The notes under the pieces: model-generated | What the model saw: only the letters and a program-made list of their open reading frames with translations | Database searches by the model: none | Told to the model about the DNA's origin: nothing | Assembly: GCF_013623905.1 (NCBI RefSeq) | Contig: NZ_JABKDD010000014.1 | Coordinates: 1 to 64,000 of the forward strand | Direction of reading: 5' to 3' | Length of the DNA: 64,000 nt | Origin: Brevibacterium sediminis | Lineage (GTDB): Bacteria > Actinomycetota > Actinomycetes > Actinomycetales > Brevibacteriaceae | Position numbers and translations under genes: made by a program | In this document: positions 7,636 through 17,217 of the stretch, piece after piece | Layout: each line of letters begins with the position of its first letter | How positions within the stretch are numbered: the first letter of the stretch is position 1

Positions 7636-9426
7636 ATGACCGGAAGCGGCTGCCTGCCACCTATTCACGGCACCGGCACGCCCTCCGGCACGTCGAAGGG
7701 CCACCCCATCACTACTTCACAGACACGCACCAATCCCCGCAGCACCCGCACCCGCGGAGGCAGCACACGCAACACCACCGCAGGCAGCACCGGCAATCGC
7801 GCGAAGAAAGCCACCCCGGCGCCCACCTCGTTCGCCGAACTCGGTGTTCCCGCCAAGCTCGTCGACTCCCTCGACCGTGAGGGCAAGACCCAGGCCTTCC
7901 CGATCCAGCAGGACACTCTGCCCGACACCCTGGCCGGCCGCGATGTGCTCGGCCGCGGAAAGACCGGGTCCGGCAAGACCCTGGCGTTCTCCATTCCGCT
8001 CGTCGCCCGCCTGGCCGAATCCGGCAAGGGTTCGCAGAAGTTCCGCCATCCGCGCGGGCTCGTCCTTGCTCCCACCCGTGAGCTCGCCACGCAGATCACC
8101 GAGGCCATCGATCCGTTGGCCAAGGCCGTGGGCCTGCGGACGACGACGATCTTCGGCGGCGTCAAGCAGCGTCGACAGGAGGTCGCGCTCAAGGCCGGAG
8201 TCGATATCCTCGTGGCCTGCCCGGGTCGCCTCGAGGACCTGCTCCAGCAGGACATCCTCACGCTCGAGAACATCGAGGTCACCATCCTCGACGAGGCCGA
8301 CCACATGGCTGACCTCGGGTTCCTGCCCGGAGTCACCCGAATCCTCAACCAGACCCCGGCTGAGGGACAGCGGATGTTCTTCTCCGCCACCTTGGACAAC
8401 GACGTCGACAAACTCGTCCGTCGTTTCCTCCACAACGAGGTCCTCCACTCCGTCGACGAGGCGACCTCCCACGTTTCGGCCATGACCCACCACGTGTTCG
8501 AGGTGTCGGTCGACGACAAGAACGAACTCGTACACAAGCTCGCCTCCGGCACGGGCCGCCGCATCCTCTTCACCCGCACGAAGCACCGGGCCAAACGCTT
8601 CGCCCGCCAACTCACGGCAGCCGGTATCCCCGCGGTCGACCTGCACGGCAATCTGTCGCAGGGTGCGCGCGACCGCAACCTCGCCGCGTTCACCGATGGC
8701 GAGGCGAAGGTGCTCGTGGCCACAGACATCGCCGCCCGCGGCGTCCACGTCGACTCCGTCGAGCTCGTCGTCCACGTCGATCCCCCGACCGAACACAAGG
8801 CTTACCTGCACCGCTCCGGTCGCACCGCACGTGCCGGCAGCGCCGGTGACGTCGTCACGGTGATGACCGCCGAAGAGCGCAAGGACACTCAGATCCTCCT
8901 GCGCAAGGCCGCCATCAAAGCGACCCCGCAGAAGGTCACCGCAGAGTCCCCCGAGGTGACCGAGCTCGTCGGTGAGATCGCCGAATACGTCGCCCCGCAG
9001 CCGAAGGAACCCGTCCAGCCGCGCAGGAAGACCGAACCTTCCACGTCGAATGGTCGTTCATCCCGCCGTCGCCGAGGTGGCCGTGGCGGACGCGGCGGAA
9101 GCTCGGGTCGCGGTGACGCCGGCAGCGACCGCAGCCGTGAGAACTCGGACGCCACCGGTGGCGGTCGCAGCGGCGAATCGCGTCGCAGCGAGAGCGGCGG
9201 CCGCGGCCGGGGCGCCGGGCACACCGGCGAGAGAAATCGTCGTCGCGAGAACTCCCGCGGCGGCCGCTCCGGCAATGGCCGCTCGGGCAGTCAGCGCGCG
9301 GAATCTTCGGGTCGTCAGCCGAGCAGCCACCGCGCGTCCGAATCCCGCGGCACCAGCCCCGAGACTCGTCGCCGCAACCGCACCCGTGCCGGAGGCTCGC
9401 AACAGGTCTACTCGACCAGCAGCTGA
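7636..9426 (+). CDS. DEAD-box ATP-dependent RNA helicase with RG-rich tail
   Basis: This 596-residue protein shows the full DEAD-box set in order: Q-motif region (FAELGV, FPIQQDTLP), Walker A TGSGKT, PTRELA, GGVK, DEAD, SAT, ARGVHVDS and HRSGRTARAG. After about residue 440 it turns into a long Arg/Gly/Ser-rich tail (RRRRGGRGGRGG and similar), as in RhlE-type cold-shock and ribosome-assembly helicases, where it binds RNA. The N-terminal 50 residues are Thr/Arg/Ser rich. The start is uncertain: ATG 7636 has no clear Shine-Dalgarno, and the 130 bases before it may be a structured leader. Confidence 0.85.
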   Translation: MTGSGCLPPIHGTGTPSGTSKGHPITTSQTRTNPRSTRTRGGSTRNTTAGSTGNRAKKATPAPTSFAELGVPAKLVDSLDREGKTQAFPIQQDTLPDTLAGRDVLGRGKTGSGKTLAFSIPLVARLAESGKGSQKFRHPRGLVLAPTRELATQITEAIDPLAKAVGLRTTTIFGGVKQRRQEVALKAGVDILVACPGRLEDLLQQDILTLENIEVTILDEADHMADLGFLPGVTRILNQTPAEGQRMFFSATLDNDVDKLVRRFLHNEVLHSVDEATSHVSAMTHHVFEVSVDDKNELVHKLASGTGRRILFTRTKHRAKRFARQLTAAGIPAVDLHGNLSQGARDRNLAAFTDGEAKVLVATDIAARGVHVDSVELVVHVDPPTEHKAYLHRSGRTARAGSAGDVVTVMTAEERKDTQILLRKAAIKATPQKVTAESPEVTELVGEIAEYVAPQPKEPVQPRRKTEPSTSNGRSSRRRRGGRGGRGGSSGRGDAGSDRSRENSDATGGGRSGESRRSESGGRGRGAGHTGERNRRRENSRGGRSGNGRSGSQRAESSGRQPSSHRASESRGTSPETRRRNRTRAGGSQQVYSTSS

Positions 9427-9514
9427 CGTCCTCACAATCCAATAACCCTGCTTGGCTACTACACTTTGGTGTAAATGCCGACTGGGCGAACCAGCTGTGA
9501 GAGGAGTCTTGCCG

Positions 9515-10981
9515 ATGAGCCACGACCGCGATTCCCTCACCCTCGTCTGGTTCCGCGACGACCTGCGCGTCGAGGACCACGAGGCCCTGACAGCGGCCTG
9601 CGGCGACGGGCAGGTGATCGGCCTCTGGATCAGAGAGTGCCGCAGCGACGACGGCCTGGGCCCACGCCCGTTAGGCGGGGCGGCCCGGTGGTGGGCGCAC
9701 GAATCGCTGCGCGTCCTGGAGACCGAACTCGCACAGCTCGGCATCCCGCTGCTCTTCGCAGCAGGCTCGGCCGCCGACATCGTCCCGCAGGCGGCTGCGG
9801 ACCTGAAAGTCGATGCTGTGCGCTGGTCGCGCCGTTATGCGCCGGCTGCACGTCGCCTCGACGCGCAGATCAAGACGGACCTGGCTGATGCCGGTCGTGC
9901 CGTGCACTCCCATACCGGCGCGCTGCTCGTCGAGCCTTGGACGGTCAGCCCTCAGGGCGGTGACTTCTACAAGGTCTTCACGCCGTTCTTCAACGCTGTG
10001 CGCGATCGCAGCGTCGGCGACAGCCTCCCGGCGCCGCGCACACAGAGTTCTCCGACGAAGGCCCAGCGACAGGCTTTTGCCGGGCACTCCTGGGTGCGCG
10101 ACCTCGACGATCTCGGTCTTCTCGACGGGACCGACACGGGCTCGGGCAGCTTCGCCTCGGCGAGGACTCCACAGTGGTGGCGGACGACCGTGGCCGGGCA
10201 TTGGAACCCCGGGTGCAGGGAAGCGGCCCGTGAGCTCGACTGCTTGAGCGACGGGCTCGACGGCTACGCAAATTCTCACGATGTCCCCGCAGACCCTGAC
10301 AGCACGTCAGGCCTGTCGCCGCGACTGCGCTTCGGCGAACTCTCCCCCCGCCAGCTGCTGGCAGCGGCCCTGGACATACCGGAGGTGAGGGACGATGATC
10401 GGCAGGCATGGATCCGGCAGCTCTACTGGCGGGAGTTCTCCTGGCACCTGACCTTTCATCTGCCGGCCGTCGAATCCGAACCGATGCGACCTGAATTCGC
10501 GTCCTTCCCGTATGAGGACGACCCCGAGGCACTCGACCACTGGTGCAGCGGCACGACCGGGATCGACCTCGTCGACGCCGGCATGGCTCAGCTGTGGCAG
10601 ACCGGATGGATGCACAATCGAGTGCGGATGGCCACGGCGAGCTTTCTCACGAAGAATCTGCTGCTCCACTGGTGGCACGGCGAGCAGTGGTTCTGGGACA
10701 CGCTGGTCGACGCCGATGAAGCCAACAACCCGGTCTCGTGGCAATGGGTGGCCGGGTGCGGAGCCGATGCGGCTCCATATTTTCGGATCTTCAATCCCGA
10801 ACGCCAACGTGAGCGTTTCGATCCCGACTGCGAGTACGTGGGCAGGTGGTTGGGCCGCGGTCCGGGCGGTCTCACTCGGGCGGAACGCTCGCAGGGTGAT
10901 CGCGAGCCGATCGTCGATCTCAAGGCATCGCGTCAGGCGGCATTGGCCGCCTATGACCGGATGAAGAGTGAGGCGAAATGA
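9515..10981 (+). CDS. phr: Deoxyribodipyrimidine photo-lyase (cryptochrome/photolyase family)
   Basis: This 488-residue protein starts with the photolyase alpha/beta domain (TLVWFRDDLRVEDHEAL) and contains the C-terminal FAD-binding signatures WREFSWHL, TGWMHNRVRM and NNPVSWQWVAGCGADAAPYF. It repairs UV-induced cyclobutane pyrimidine dimers with light and FADH-. GAGAGGAG lies upstream of ATG 9515, which fixes the start; 21 upstream in-frame codons are excluded. The stop overlaps the ATG of the next gene (ATGA), so the two are translationally coupled. Cryptochrome-like signalling cannot be excluded, but the Trp-rich active region favours repair. Confidence 0.9.
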   Translation: MSHDRDSLTLVWFRDDLRVEDHEALTAACGDGQVIGLWIRECRSDDGLGPRPLGGAARWWAHESLRVLETELAQLGIPLLFAAGSAADIVPQAAADLKVDAVRWSRRYAPAARRLDAQIKTDLADAGRAVHSHTGALLVEPWTVSPQGGDFYKVFTPFFNAVRDRSVGDSLPAPRTQSSPTKAQRQAFAGHSWVRDLDDLGLLDGTDTGSGSFASARTPQWWRTTVAGHWNPGCREAARELDCLSDGLDGYANSHDVPADPDSTSGLSPRLRFGELSPRQLLAAALDIPEVRDDDRQAWIRQLYWREFSWHLTFHLPAVESEPMRPEFASFPYEDDPEALDHWCSGTTGIDLVDAGMAQLWQTGWMHNRVRMATASFLTKNLLLHWWHGEQWFWDTLVDADEANNPVSWQWVAGCGADAAPYFRIFNPERQRERFDPDCEYVGRWLGRGPGGLTRAERSQGDREPIVDLKASRQAALAAYDRMKSEAK

Positions 10982-11844
10982 GCACGACGAACGGTCGCAG
11001 GATTCTCATGGCCGGGTGCGGAGACCTGGGCACACGGCTGGGCCTGCGACTGGTCGACCAGGGGCACCGGGTGATCGGACTGCGCCGACGCGTCGCCGAA
11101 CTGCCCGACGCCTTCGAGACGATCAGTATGGACCTCTCCGGATTCGGAGCTCCCGGTCGCGATAGGGTCGATGCCGCGGACCGCAGCGATCCGCGACTGG
11201 ACGCACTCGATGCGGTCGTGATCACTCTGACTTCGGACGAACCGACTCGGACCGGATACGAACGGGCCTACCTCCACGGGCTGAGAGGTCTCGCCCGCGT
11301 GCTCGGGTCACAGCCGGGCCGAGTCGTCCTGGTCTCCTCCACGCGTGTCCTTGCGGAGGACCCGACGCGTGTGATCACCGAAGACGCTCCACTCGCCCCA
11401 GGGTCCGGGCCGGGTGAGGTCCTCGCTGCGGCCGAGTCCGAGGCGGCCGAGCTCTTCGACCACCTCACGATCGTCCGCCCGGCTGGTATCTACGGACCTG
11501 GCCGCACCCGCCTCATCGACTCCGTGCGACGCGGCCAGCGGTTCAACCATCAGCGGTGGACGAACCGCATCCACCGAGACGACCTCGTTCGCGGCCTCGA
11601 GCACTTGGCACTTGCCTCGGAACCGCCGGACCTGGTCCACGCTGTCGATTCGCTTCCTGCTCAGATGGGCGACGTCGCCGCCTTCATCGCCGGCCGCCTC
11701 GGCGTGCCCGTCCCCGGCCATGCCGACGACGAGAAGCCGAGCGGCAAACGGATCGACGGAACTCGCTTCGGCTCGCTCATGGGCGAACTCAGCTACCCCA
11801 CGTACAGGCACGGATTCGCTTCGATGCTGACGACAGCCCCCTGA
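10978..11844 (+). CDS. NAD(P)-binding SDR/epimerase-like protein
   Basis: This 288-residue protein has an N-terminal Rossmann motif (MAGCGDLGTRLG), a strand with VVLVSSTRV and a YGPGR motif typical of extended or atypical short-chain dehydrogenases (YeeZ-like). The usual YxxxK catalytic pair is not evident, so it may be a non-catalytic or atypical member. It is coupled to the photolyase by an ATGA overlap, which suggests a linked role, but no specific substrate can be named. Confidence 0.7.
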   Translation: MSTTNGRRILMAGCGDLGTRLGLRLVDQGHRVIGLRRRVAELPDAFETISMDLSGFGAPGRDRVDAADRSDPRLDALDAVVITLTSDEPTRTGYERAYLHGLRGLARVLGSQPGRVVLVSSTRVLAEDPTRVITEDAPLAPGSGPGEVLAAAESEAAELFDHLTIVRPAGIYGPGRTRLIDSVRRGQRFNHQRWTNRIHRDDLVRGLEHLALASEPPDLVHAVDSLPAQMGDVAAFIAGRLGVPVPGHADDEKPSGKRIDGTRFGSLMGELSYPTYRHGFASMLTTAP

Positions 11845-11866
11845 TCATCAACAAAACCGGGAACGT

Positions 11867-13411
11867 TCAGGCTCGGCGCCGCGCCTCGGCTGCGATGTTC
11901 TTCGCCATGGCGGGAAAGATGAAGCGATGAAACGGGGCGACGAGGGCCCAGTAGATGCGGCCTCGCACTCCAGTGGGGATAAAGGTCGCCGTCTGGTGAT
12001 ACTCACAGCCTTCGACTGAGTCTGTCAGAGCGAATTCGAGCCACGCGTGACCGGAGACCTTCATCTCGGCGCGCAGCAGAAGACGAGAGTTCGGCTCCAG
12101 CTGTTCGACTCGCCACCAGTCGACGGGATCGCCGATGCGCAGGCTGTCGGGCAGCCGTCGGCCCCGGTTGAGGCCAGCGCCTCCGACTGCTTTGTCCCAG
12201 ATCCCACGAATCTTCCATGCCAGCGGCCACGAGTACCAGCCGTTGGTCCCACCGATCCCCTCGATCACAGGCCACACCTCGGCGGCGCTGACACCGCTGA
12301 TCGTCGTCGACCGTTCATCGGTGTAGATGCGCCGGCCGGACCACTTCGGATCACTGGGCGACGGCTGGGCCGCCTCGTCGAGCTCTCCGGCGTCGGCGTC
12401 CCAGTTCGTATCCACGGCACCTTCGATTTCACGGCGCAGGGCGAGTCGGACGGCGTCGGCGAACCCGATGAGCCCGGACTCGGGCGGCGGAATGACCGCG
12501 TCGACGTCCTGGTCCGAGGCCACAGCATCCTCCTGCAAGGATTGGACGAGCGGCAAGGTGAGGCTGAACGGCAGCGGGGTGACCAACCCGACCCAGATGC
12601 CTGACAGCGTCGGTGCGGGAAGAGGCAAAGCGATGACGTGGCGGGGCTTGAGCCCTGCGACGGCAGCAAAGGTACGCATCACGTTCGCATAAGTGAGGAT
12701 CTGACGTGAACCGATATCGAAGGACCGGTTGACCGCCTCCTGCACATCGGTCGCGGAGAGAAGATAGTAGAGAGCGTCACGAACCGAGAGCGGCTCGACA
12801 CGGTTGGACACCCAGTCTGGTGCCGGCATCCAGCGCAGGGTCATGGCGAGGTGGCGGATCATCTCGAACGAAGCCGATCCGGAGCCGATGATGATGCCGG
12901 CGTTGAAGACGATCGCGTCGACTTCGGAGTCGAGCAGAATCCGTCCGACGTTCGCTCGTGAACGCATGTGCTTCGAGAGCTCACGTCCCTCCGGATGGAG
13001 CCCTCCGAGGTAGACTATGCGGCGCACGCCGGCAGACGCGGCCGCGCTGGCGAAGCGCCTGGCCGCTTCGGCTTCGGCTGCCTCGAAGTCCCCGCCGGAG
13101 CCCATGGAATGCACCAGGTAATAGACGGTCTCGATGCCGCCGAGGCTGTCATCGAGACCGCCACCGGTGTCGAGGTCGACGGTTCTCACGTCGACGTCGG
13201 CTGCCCATGGAACCTGCTTGAGCTTCTCCGGCCGCCGCACCCCGACCCGAACCCGGTGCCCGGCCTGCAGCAGTCGGGGCACAAGGCGACCGCCGATGTA
13301 ACCGGTCGCCCCGAGCACGAGCACGCGTCGCGGGGTGCGGGTTTGGCGGATGACTTCGTCGCCGAGCGACTTCGGGCCGGGCGGGGTCGAGCGTTCCGTC
13401 GGGCGATTCAT
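11867..13411 (-). CDS. SDR (NmrA-like)-DUF2867 fusion protein
   Basis: The N-terminal half of this 514-residue protein is an atypical SDR with the glycine motif GATGYIGGRL near residue 34 and a VRRPEKL segment, like NmrA-type NAD(P)H-binding proteins. The C-terminal part (from about 345) matches the layout of DUF2867, a SRPBCC-like domain (AEVWPVIEGIGG, then a Trp-rich WYSWPLAWKIRG segment). This fusion is common in actinobacteria; its function is not established. AAGGA precedes the ATG. It is convergent with the photolyase-SDR pair. Confidence 0.75.
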   Translation of the reverse strand: MNRPTERSTPPGPKSLGDEVIRQTRTPRRVLVLGATGYIGGRLVPRLLQAGHRVRVGVRRPEKLKQVPWAADVDVRTVDLDTGGGLDDSLGGIETVYYLVHSMGSGGDFEAAEAEAARRFASAAASAGVRRIVYLGGLHPEGRELSKHMRSRANVGRILLDSEVDAIVFNAGIIIGSGSASFEMIRHLAMTLRWMPAPDWVSNRVEPLSVRDALYYLLSATDVQEAVNRSFDIGSRQILTYANVMRTFAAVAGLKPRHVIALPLPAPTLSGIWVGLVTPLPFSLTLPLVQSLQEDAVASDQDVDAVIPPPESGLIGFADAVRLALRREIEGAVDTNWDADAGELDEAAQPSPSDPKWSGRRIYTDERSTTISGVSAAEVWPVIEGIGGTNGWYSWPLAWKIRGIWDKAVGGAGLNRGRRLPDSLRIGDPVDWWRVEQLEPNSRLLLRAEMKVSGHAWLEFALTDSVEGCEYHQTATFIPTGVRGRIYWALVAPFHRFIFPAMAKNIAAEARRRA

Positions 13412-13505
13412 CAGGAGATCCTTCCGGCCTGCCGAGATCGGCTGTCACTGACCAACCATACACATGTAACCCATTGACTACTGCCGACCATCGTATAGCT
13501 GCTGC

Positions 13506-14538
13506 TCAGTCCGCCAGCGCAGCGCCGACGTCGTAGCGGAGGATCGCAGCTATGCCGTCGCTCATCGGATCGTGACTGAGACCGACCTCAGCTGAGGACA
13601 GGATAGCCGCGGAGACGATCTCCGCTTCTCCTGCTGAGGCCTCGGCATCATCGAGCAGAAGGACCGCCGCTGCTCCGCGTTCCACTGCCTTTTCGACTTC
13701 TGCTCGCCCTTCGACCGCACGGCCGTGTGCTTTGCTTTCGCCCAGACGCTCCGAGTTCTCAGCCTCTCGTTCTTCGGCGAGCCTCGTCACCAACGTCCTG
13801 ATGGCCACGTCAATCGCCTCTTCGGCACCTTCGTCTCCATCGCCGCCCTCGGAGATCTCATGAAGCATCTCCTCGGCTCGTGCCGACAGCTCAGCCTTGA
13901 CGGCGGTTCTGCCCTGCACCTCTCCGGCCAGAACGAGTGCGTCCGACGCGTGGTCGGTGATGAGACCGTCGACGAAGTCGGCGACACTGCGTGCATTGTC
14001 CTTGATGATCTCGTCGACACGGCGCCGGATCTGGTTGTGCGAGTATGCTCCTCGCCGCGGCTTGTTGATGTCTTCGTCGTTGTCGCCGGTGACGTGGACC
14101 GACTCTTTCTCGGTGCGTTCGCGATCCGGGGTTACGCTCAGCTCACGAATGGCCGCTCCGTCCTGGCCGGCGATGACGAGGACGACATCGAACTGTCTGC
14201 ACTCCTGTCGGAGAAAGGCTCCAAGCTCCGGCGCCTCGCCGTAGTGGGCCGAATCTCCTTCTCCCAGCGCCGCGTCCCAGTGTTCGTCCAGCAGAACTCC
14301 CTGTGAGTTCGCGACGATGGTCCGACCGTCTGTGTGCACCTCGGTGGGTTCGTCGGCGAGGATGATCGCATCGATGGACTCGAGGAAAGACTCCTCTTTC
14401 GGACAGCTGGTCTCGCAGCTCCGACCACCGCAGGCGCAGCTGCGTATCGGCATCGGCTGATGGGGTTCGTCCTTCAAGGTAGACGGTGGCATATGGCCCG
14501 CCGCTCTCGACGACCGTGCGCAAGTGATTGTGGTTCAT
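13506..14538 (-). pseudogene. Rv2629/baeRF-like release-factor-family gene, frameshifted
   Basis: The ATG at 14538 has a strong GAGGAGG site and starts MNHNHLRTVVESGGPYATVYLE, the conserved N terminus of the actinobacterial Rv2629-like family (bacterial eRF1-like, Vms1-related). The frame reads to RDQLSERGV, then coding jumps to the +1 frame near 14388-14394 and continues with LESIDAIILADEPTE to the stop at 13506. The downstream part keeps family features, including the NQIRRRVDEII segment and an Ala-rich C terminus. The span is one base longer than a multiple of three, so one extra or two missing bases explain it. Outside the break the sequence looks intact, so a recent mutation or a sequence error is as likely as real decay. 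Confidence 0.65.
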
Positions 14539-14649
14539 CCCCTGTTCCTCCTCGGCATCAGTGTTCATCTGTCGGAATCCCGATGGATTCCGCCGCGTTC
14601 TGCGCGATCCTCTCAGCCTGGCATTGTGCGGAGACCCCTGTAAACAGTC

Positions 14650-14678
14650 TTGACAATCCGTGTCAGTCGCTTTAGCTG
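14650..14678 (+). promoter_or_regulatory. Possible promoter upstream of the DUF4383 gene
   Basis: A perfect -35 hexamer TTGACA at 14650-14655 is followed after 17 bases by TAGCTG at 14673-14678, a weak -10. It would give a leader of about 135 bases before the DUF4383 gene. Confidence 0.3.
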
Positions 14679-14819
14679 TCCGGGCCCTCTACTCGTGCAC
14701 ACGTCTGTTGTCTGTGAGTCACCTGCAGCTGTTGAGGGGTGTGGGGCCTCAATCTAACGTGGACCGCAATCTGACCAGTTCGTCAGCAATCTGATCACTT
14801 CGTCAGTCGAGGAGGCATC

Positions 14820-15278
14820 ATGACCGCCGAAAAGCCAGGGCCAGACGTTCCCCATGAGCGTGGTCGCCCGATCCAGTGGGCGGCTCTCATCGTCACCATA
14901 CTCTTCCTGGCAGCCGGCATTCTCGGGTTCATCCCGGGAGCGACGACGAACTTTATGTCGATGCGATTCGCCGGCCACCATTCGACCGCGCTGCTTCTGG
15001 GCCTGTTCCAGGTCTCGATCCTGCACAATATCGTCCACTTGCTGTTCGGCATCGTCGGGGCACTCGTCCGTCGGTCCCCCGCCGGGTCGTTCCATTACCT
15101 GCTGTGGGGCGGAATCGTCTACGCCGTCCTGTGGATCTACGGGCTCGTCATCGGTGCGGAATCCGCTGCGAATTTCGTTCCCCTCAACACTCCGGACAAC
15201 TGGCTGCATTTCGGTCTGGCGATCGTGATGATCGGCAGCGCCCTCGTTCTCAACCGCCGACGCTTCAAGGATCGCTGA
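14820..15278 (+). CDS. DUF4383 membrane protein
   Basis: This 152-residue protein has four predicted membrane segments and the family hallmarks: an N-terminal IQWAALIVTILFLAAGILGF helix, NIVHLLFGIVG in the middle and NWLHFGLAI near the end. DUF4383 proteins are common in actinobacteria near general-stress genes; their role is unknown. GAGGAGG eight bases before the ATG supports the start. It is followed one base later by the disrupted MBL-fold gene, so the two form an operon. Confidence 0.85.
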   Translation: MTAEKPGPDVPHERGRPIQWAALIVTILFLAAGILGFIPGATTNFMSMRFAGHHSTALLLGLFQVSILHNIVHLLFGIVGALVRRSPAGSFHYLLWGGIVYAVLWIYGLVIGAESAANFVPLNTPDNWLHFGLAIVMIGSALVLNRRRFKDR

Positions 15279-15279
15279 T

Positions 15280-15985
15280 ATGTCCCTCACCGAGGTTGCA
15301 GAAGGCATCCATCGCATCGACGACGCGTACGTCAATTGGTACATCGTCGAAGACGAGGAAGGCCTGACTGTCGTCGATGCCGGTGTTCCCACCTCATGGC
15401 GTTCGCTCAGGAGGGCCCTCGATCGACTCGGTCGCGGGCTGGAGGACATCCGAGCTCTGCTGCTCACGCACGGACACTTCGACCACATCGGCTTCGCCGA
15501 GCAGCTGCGCTCGGAGGCCTCCGTCCCCGTGTACGTGCACGACAACGATGTGCCCTTGACCCGGCATCCGCGTCAGTACGGCCGGAACCGCCCGCTGACG
15601 TGGTATCTGCTCACCCAGTTCAAGGCACTGCCCATGGTCACAGCTTTCGTGAAGAATCGTGCCTGGTGACCCCGCCCCATCGAAGAGGTCACGCGCATTC
15701 GCACCGCAGAGCTGGACGTGCCCGGTCGGCCACTGCGCCTTCCACTTCCCCGAGAGGGACACGGTCATCGCCGGTGATTCACTTGTCACGCTCAACCCGT
15801 ATCGCGGGACAACAGGGGCCCAGATCGTCTCCAGTGCTGCCACCGCTGATCCCGACAGGGCTCTGGAATCGCTCGATGCCCTCGCCGAGACCGGCGCCCG
15901 CACCGTCCTCGTCGGACATGGCGAACCGTGGACCGGCGGAGTCGAACGCCTGGTGAGATCGGCTAAAGCCCGCGGCCCGTCGTGA
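15280..15985 (+). pseudogene. MBL-fold metallo-hydrolase, disrupted by a stop and a deletion
   Basis: The first 129 codons read as a metallo-beta-lactamase-fold hydrolase, with VVDAGVP and the metal motif LTHGHFDHIG. An in-frame TGA follows NRAW at 15667-15669. The same frame then continues with IEEVTRIRTAELDVPGRP, after which coding resumes in another frame with GHCAFHFPERDTVIAGDSLV and runs to 15985 (VLVGHGEPW). The HTPGHT segment holding the next metal-binding histidine, expected between VPGRP and GHCAF, is absent, so about 30 bases seem to be deleted. A stop plus loss of a catalytic segment makes this a genuine pseudogene rather than a single read error. AAGGA precedes the ATG. Confidence 0.75.
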
Positions 15986-16006
15986 GGGCTGAATCGTCGG
16001 CAGCCG

Positions 16007-16573
16007 TCAGGATTCGCGTCCGGTGAGCTTATCGCGCAGACGGTCGACCATTCCGATACCAGGGCCGACACTCTTGTGGAAGAGTTCCGAGTGCGGCGCG
16101 TTCGGGTGGGGTCTGGTCGGAGCCACTCTCTTGGCCGAAACCACCCTCTTGCCCATGTCGATGAGCTGATCCTGCGGAATGTGCTCCCTGAGTTTCGGGA
16201 ACTGCTCGTCTTCTTCGTCCCGCGCGTGATGATCGAGCAACTGCTCGAACTCGATGACCTTTTCGAGGAAAGCACCCTCGGTGACGTCGAGGTCTTCGAG
16301 CTCCTTCATGACTCGGACAAGCTCTTCGTGCTCTTCTTTGTCGTGCTCGACCTCGTCTTTTCCGCCCGGAACGTGCTCTTCGATCGACGGGTAGACGATC
16401 ATCTCTTCGGCCACGGAATGCCGCATCACCTCGGCGATGACGGTATCCGCGATTTCACGTCGCTCGTCCAGATCCTCGGTCCTCTCCACCTGCCGAAGCA
16501 GGTCGAGCATGTCCCTGTGATCGGCTGTGAGCATATCCACGACATCGTTGCCGCTGGTGTCGGCGAGAGTCAT
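16007..16573 (-). CDS. Hemerythrin HHE-domain protein
   Basis: This 188-residue protein carries the hemerythrin-like four-helix pattern of iron ligands: TADHRDML near 16-23, RHSVAEEMIVYP near 50-61, HDKEEHEE near 77-84 and LLDHHARDEEDEQF near 112-125. Such proteins bind a di-iron centre and take part in oxygen, NO or redox sensing and stress defence. The C-terminal 50 residues are basic and Pro-rich. GGGAGAAGG precedes the ATG. It lies among other stress-type genes and is convergent with the disrupted MBL-fold gene. Confidence 0.85.
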   Translation of the reverse strand: MTLADTSGNDVVDMLTADHRDMLDLLRQVERTEDLDERREIADTVIAEVMRHSVAEEMIVYPSIEEHVPGGKDEVEHDKEEHEELVRVMKELEDLDVTEGAFLEKVIEFEQLLDHHARDEEDEQFPKLREHIPQDQLIDMGKRVVSAKRVAPTRPHPNAPHSELFHKSVGPGIGMVDRLRDKLTGRES

Positions 16574-16869
16574 TGTGCCTTCTCCCTGTCAGATGTCCCC
16601 TCGGCAACCGGCGCGATGGCGTCATCGCAACCCGCGGCGCCGGGGAACCGGCGGTGTTCGGACCGTCCGGTCCGATGTGACTCGACCATATTGGCGCGAC
16701 GGTCCCTCGTCCATAGGCCGCATCGCGAAAGACTCATCGTTCGGTGCATCAGATTCTCGTTCGCGAACGCACGGGCAGGTGAGGCATCGGTCCTATTGCC
16801 GTGTCACCGCACTGTACGTATAGTTCGAGCAGGTCAAGAAGTCGGCCCTCTCCTTTGTGAGGTACGGGT
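16574..16869. other. Intergenic region between divergent genes
   Basis: About 300 bases separate the divergent hemerythrin gene and the small hypothetical gene at 16870. No frame has coding character. A short inverted repeat (CGGACC-GTCC-GGTCCG) lies near 16663-16678. The stretch presumably holds promoters for both neighbours, but I see no convincing -35/-10 pair. Confidence 0.4.
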
Positions 16870-17217
16870 ATGTCCAATAGTCTTGACGGTCGAAGCGAAA
16901 CGCCGGTCGACCGTCTTCGAGTCGCCGAACTTCCGACGGGAATGGACGAAGCCGACTCCTACTCCGTCATCGATGATCGGGAAGCAGCCGCTTTTGAGCT
17001 TCGTCTCGCCGGTGACGTGGTTGCGGCGCTGCACTACACACTCGATGAAGAGAATCAGCAGGCCGTCTTCGTCTACTGCGAGATCGAGGAGACGCTGGCC
17101 GCCGCACAACATTGCAGGGTGCTCTTGACAACGGCAACCGAAGCCGTGGAAAGCCGAGGAATGTCGGTGTCAGTGACCTGGCCGGTGGCCCTCAAGGTGA
17201 GAGAGGTTTCGCACTGA
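16870..17217 (+). CDS. Small hypothetical protein, possibly GNAT-like
   Basis: The 115-residue product has an FELRLAGDVVAALHYTLDEE segment followed by a strand and a helix, an order resembling small YidJ-type acetyltransferase-like domains. The acetyl-CoA motif of that family (GxGxG/A) is not visible, so enzymatic activity is doubtful. GAGG lies nine bases before the ATG. The stop overlaps the start of the DUF6098 gene (TGATG), so the two are coupled. Confidence 0.55.
   Translation: MSNSLDGRSETPVDRLRVAELPTGMDEADSYSVIDDREAAAFELRLAGDVVAALHYTLDEENQQAVFVYCEIEETLAAAQHCRVLLTTATEAVESRGMSVSVTWPVALKVREVSH

Noticed and set aside
15667..15669. Selenocysteine or read-through at the TGA in the MBL-fold gene
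   Set aside because: The codon is not at a family cysteine, and a separate frame change and deletion follow, so decay explains it better.
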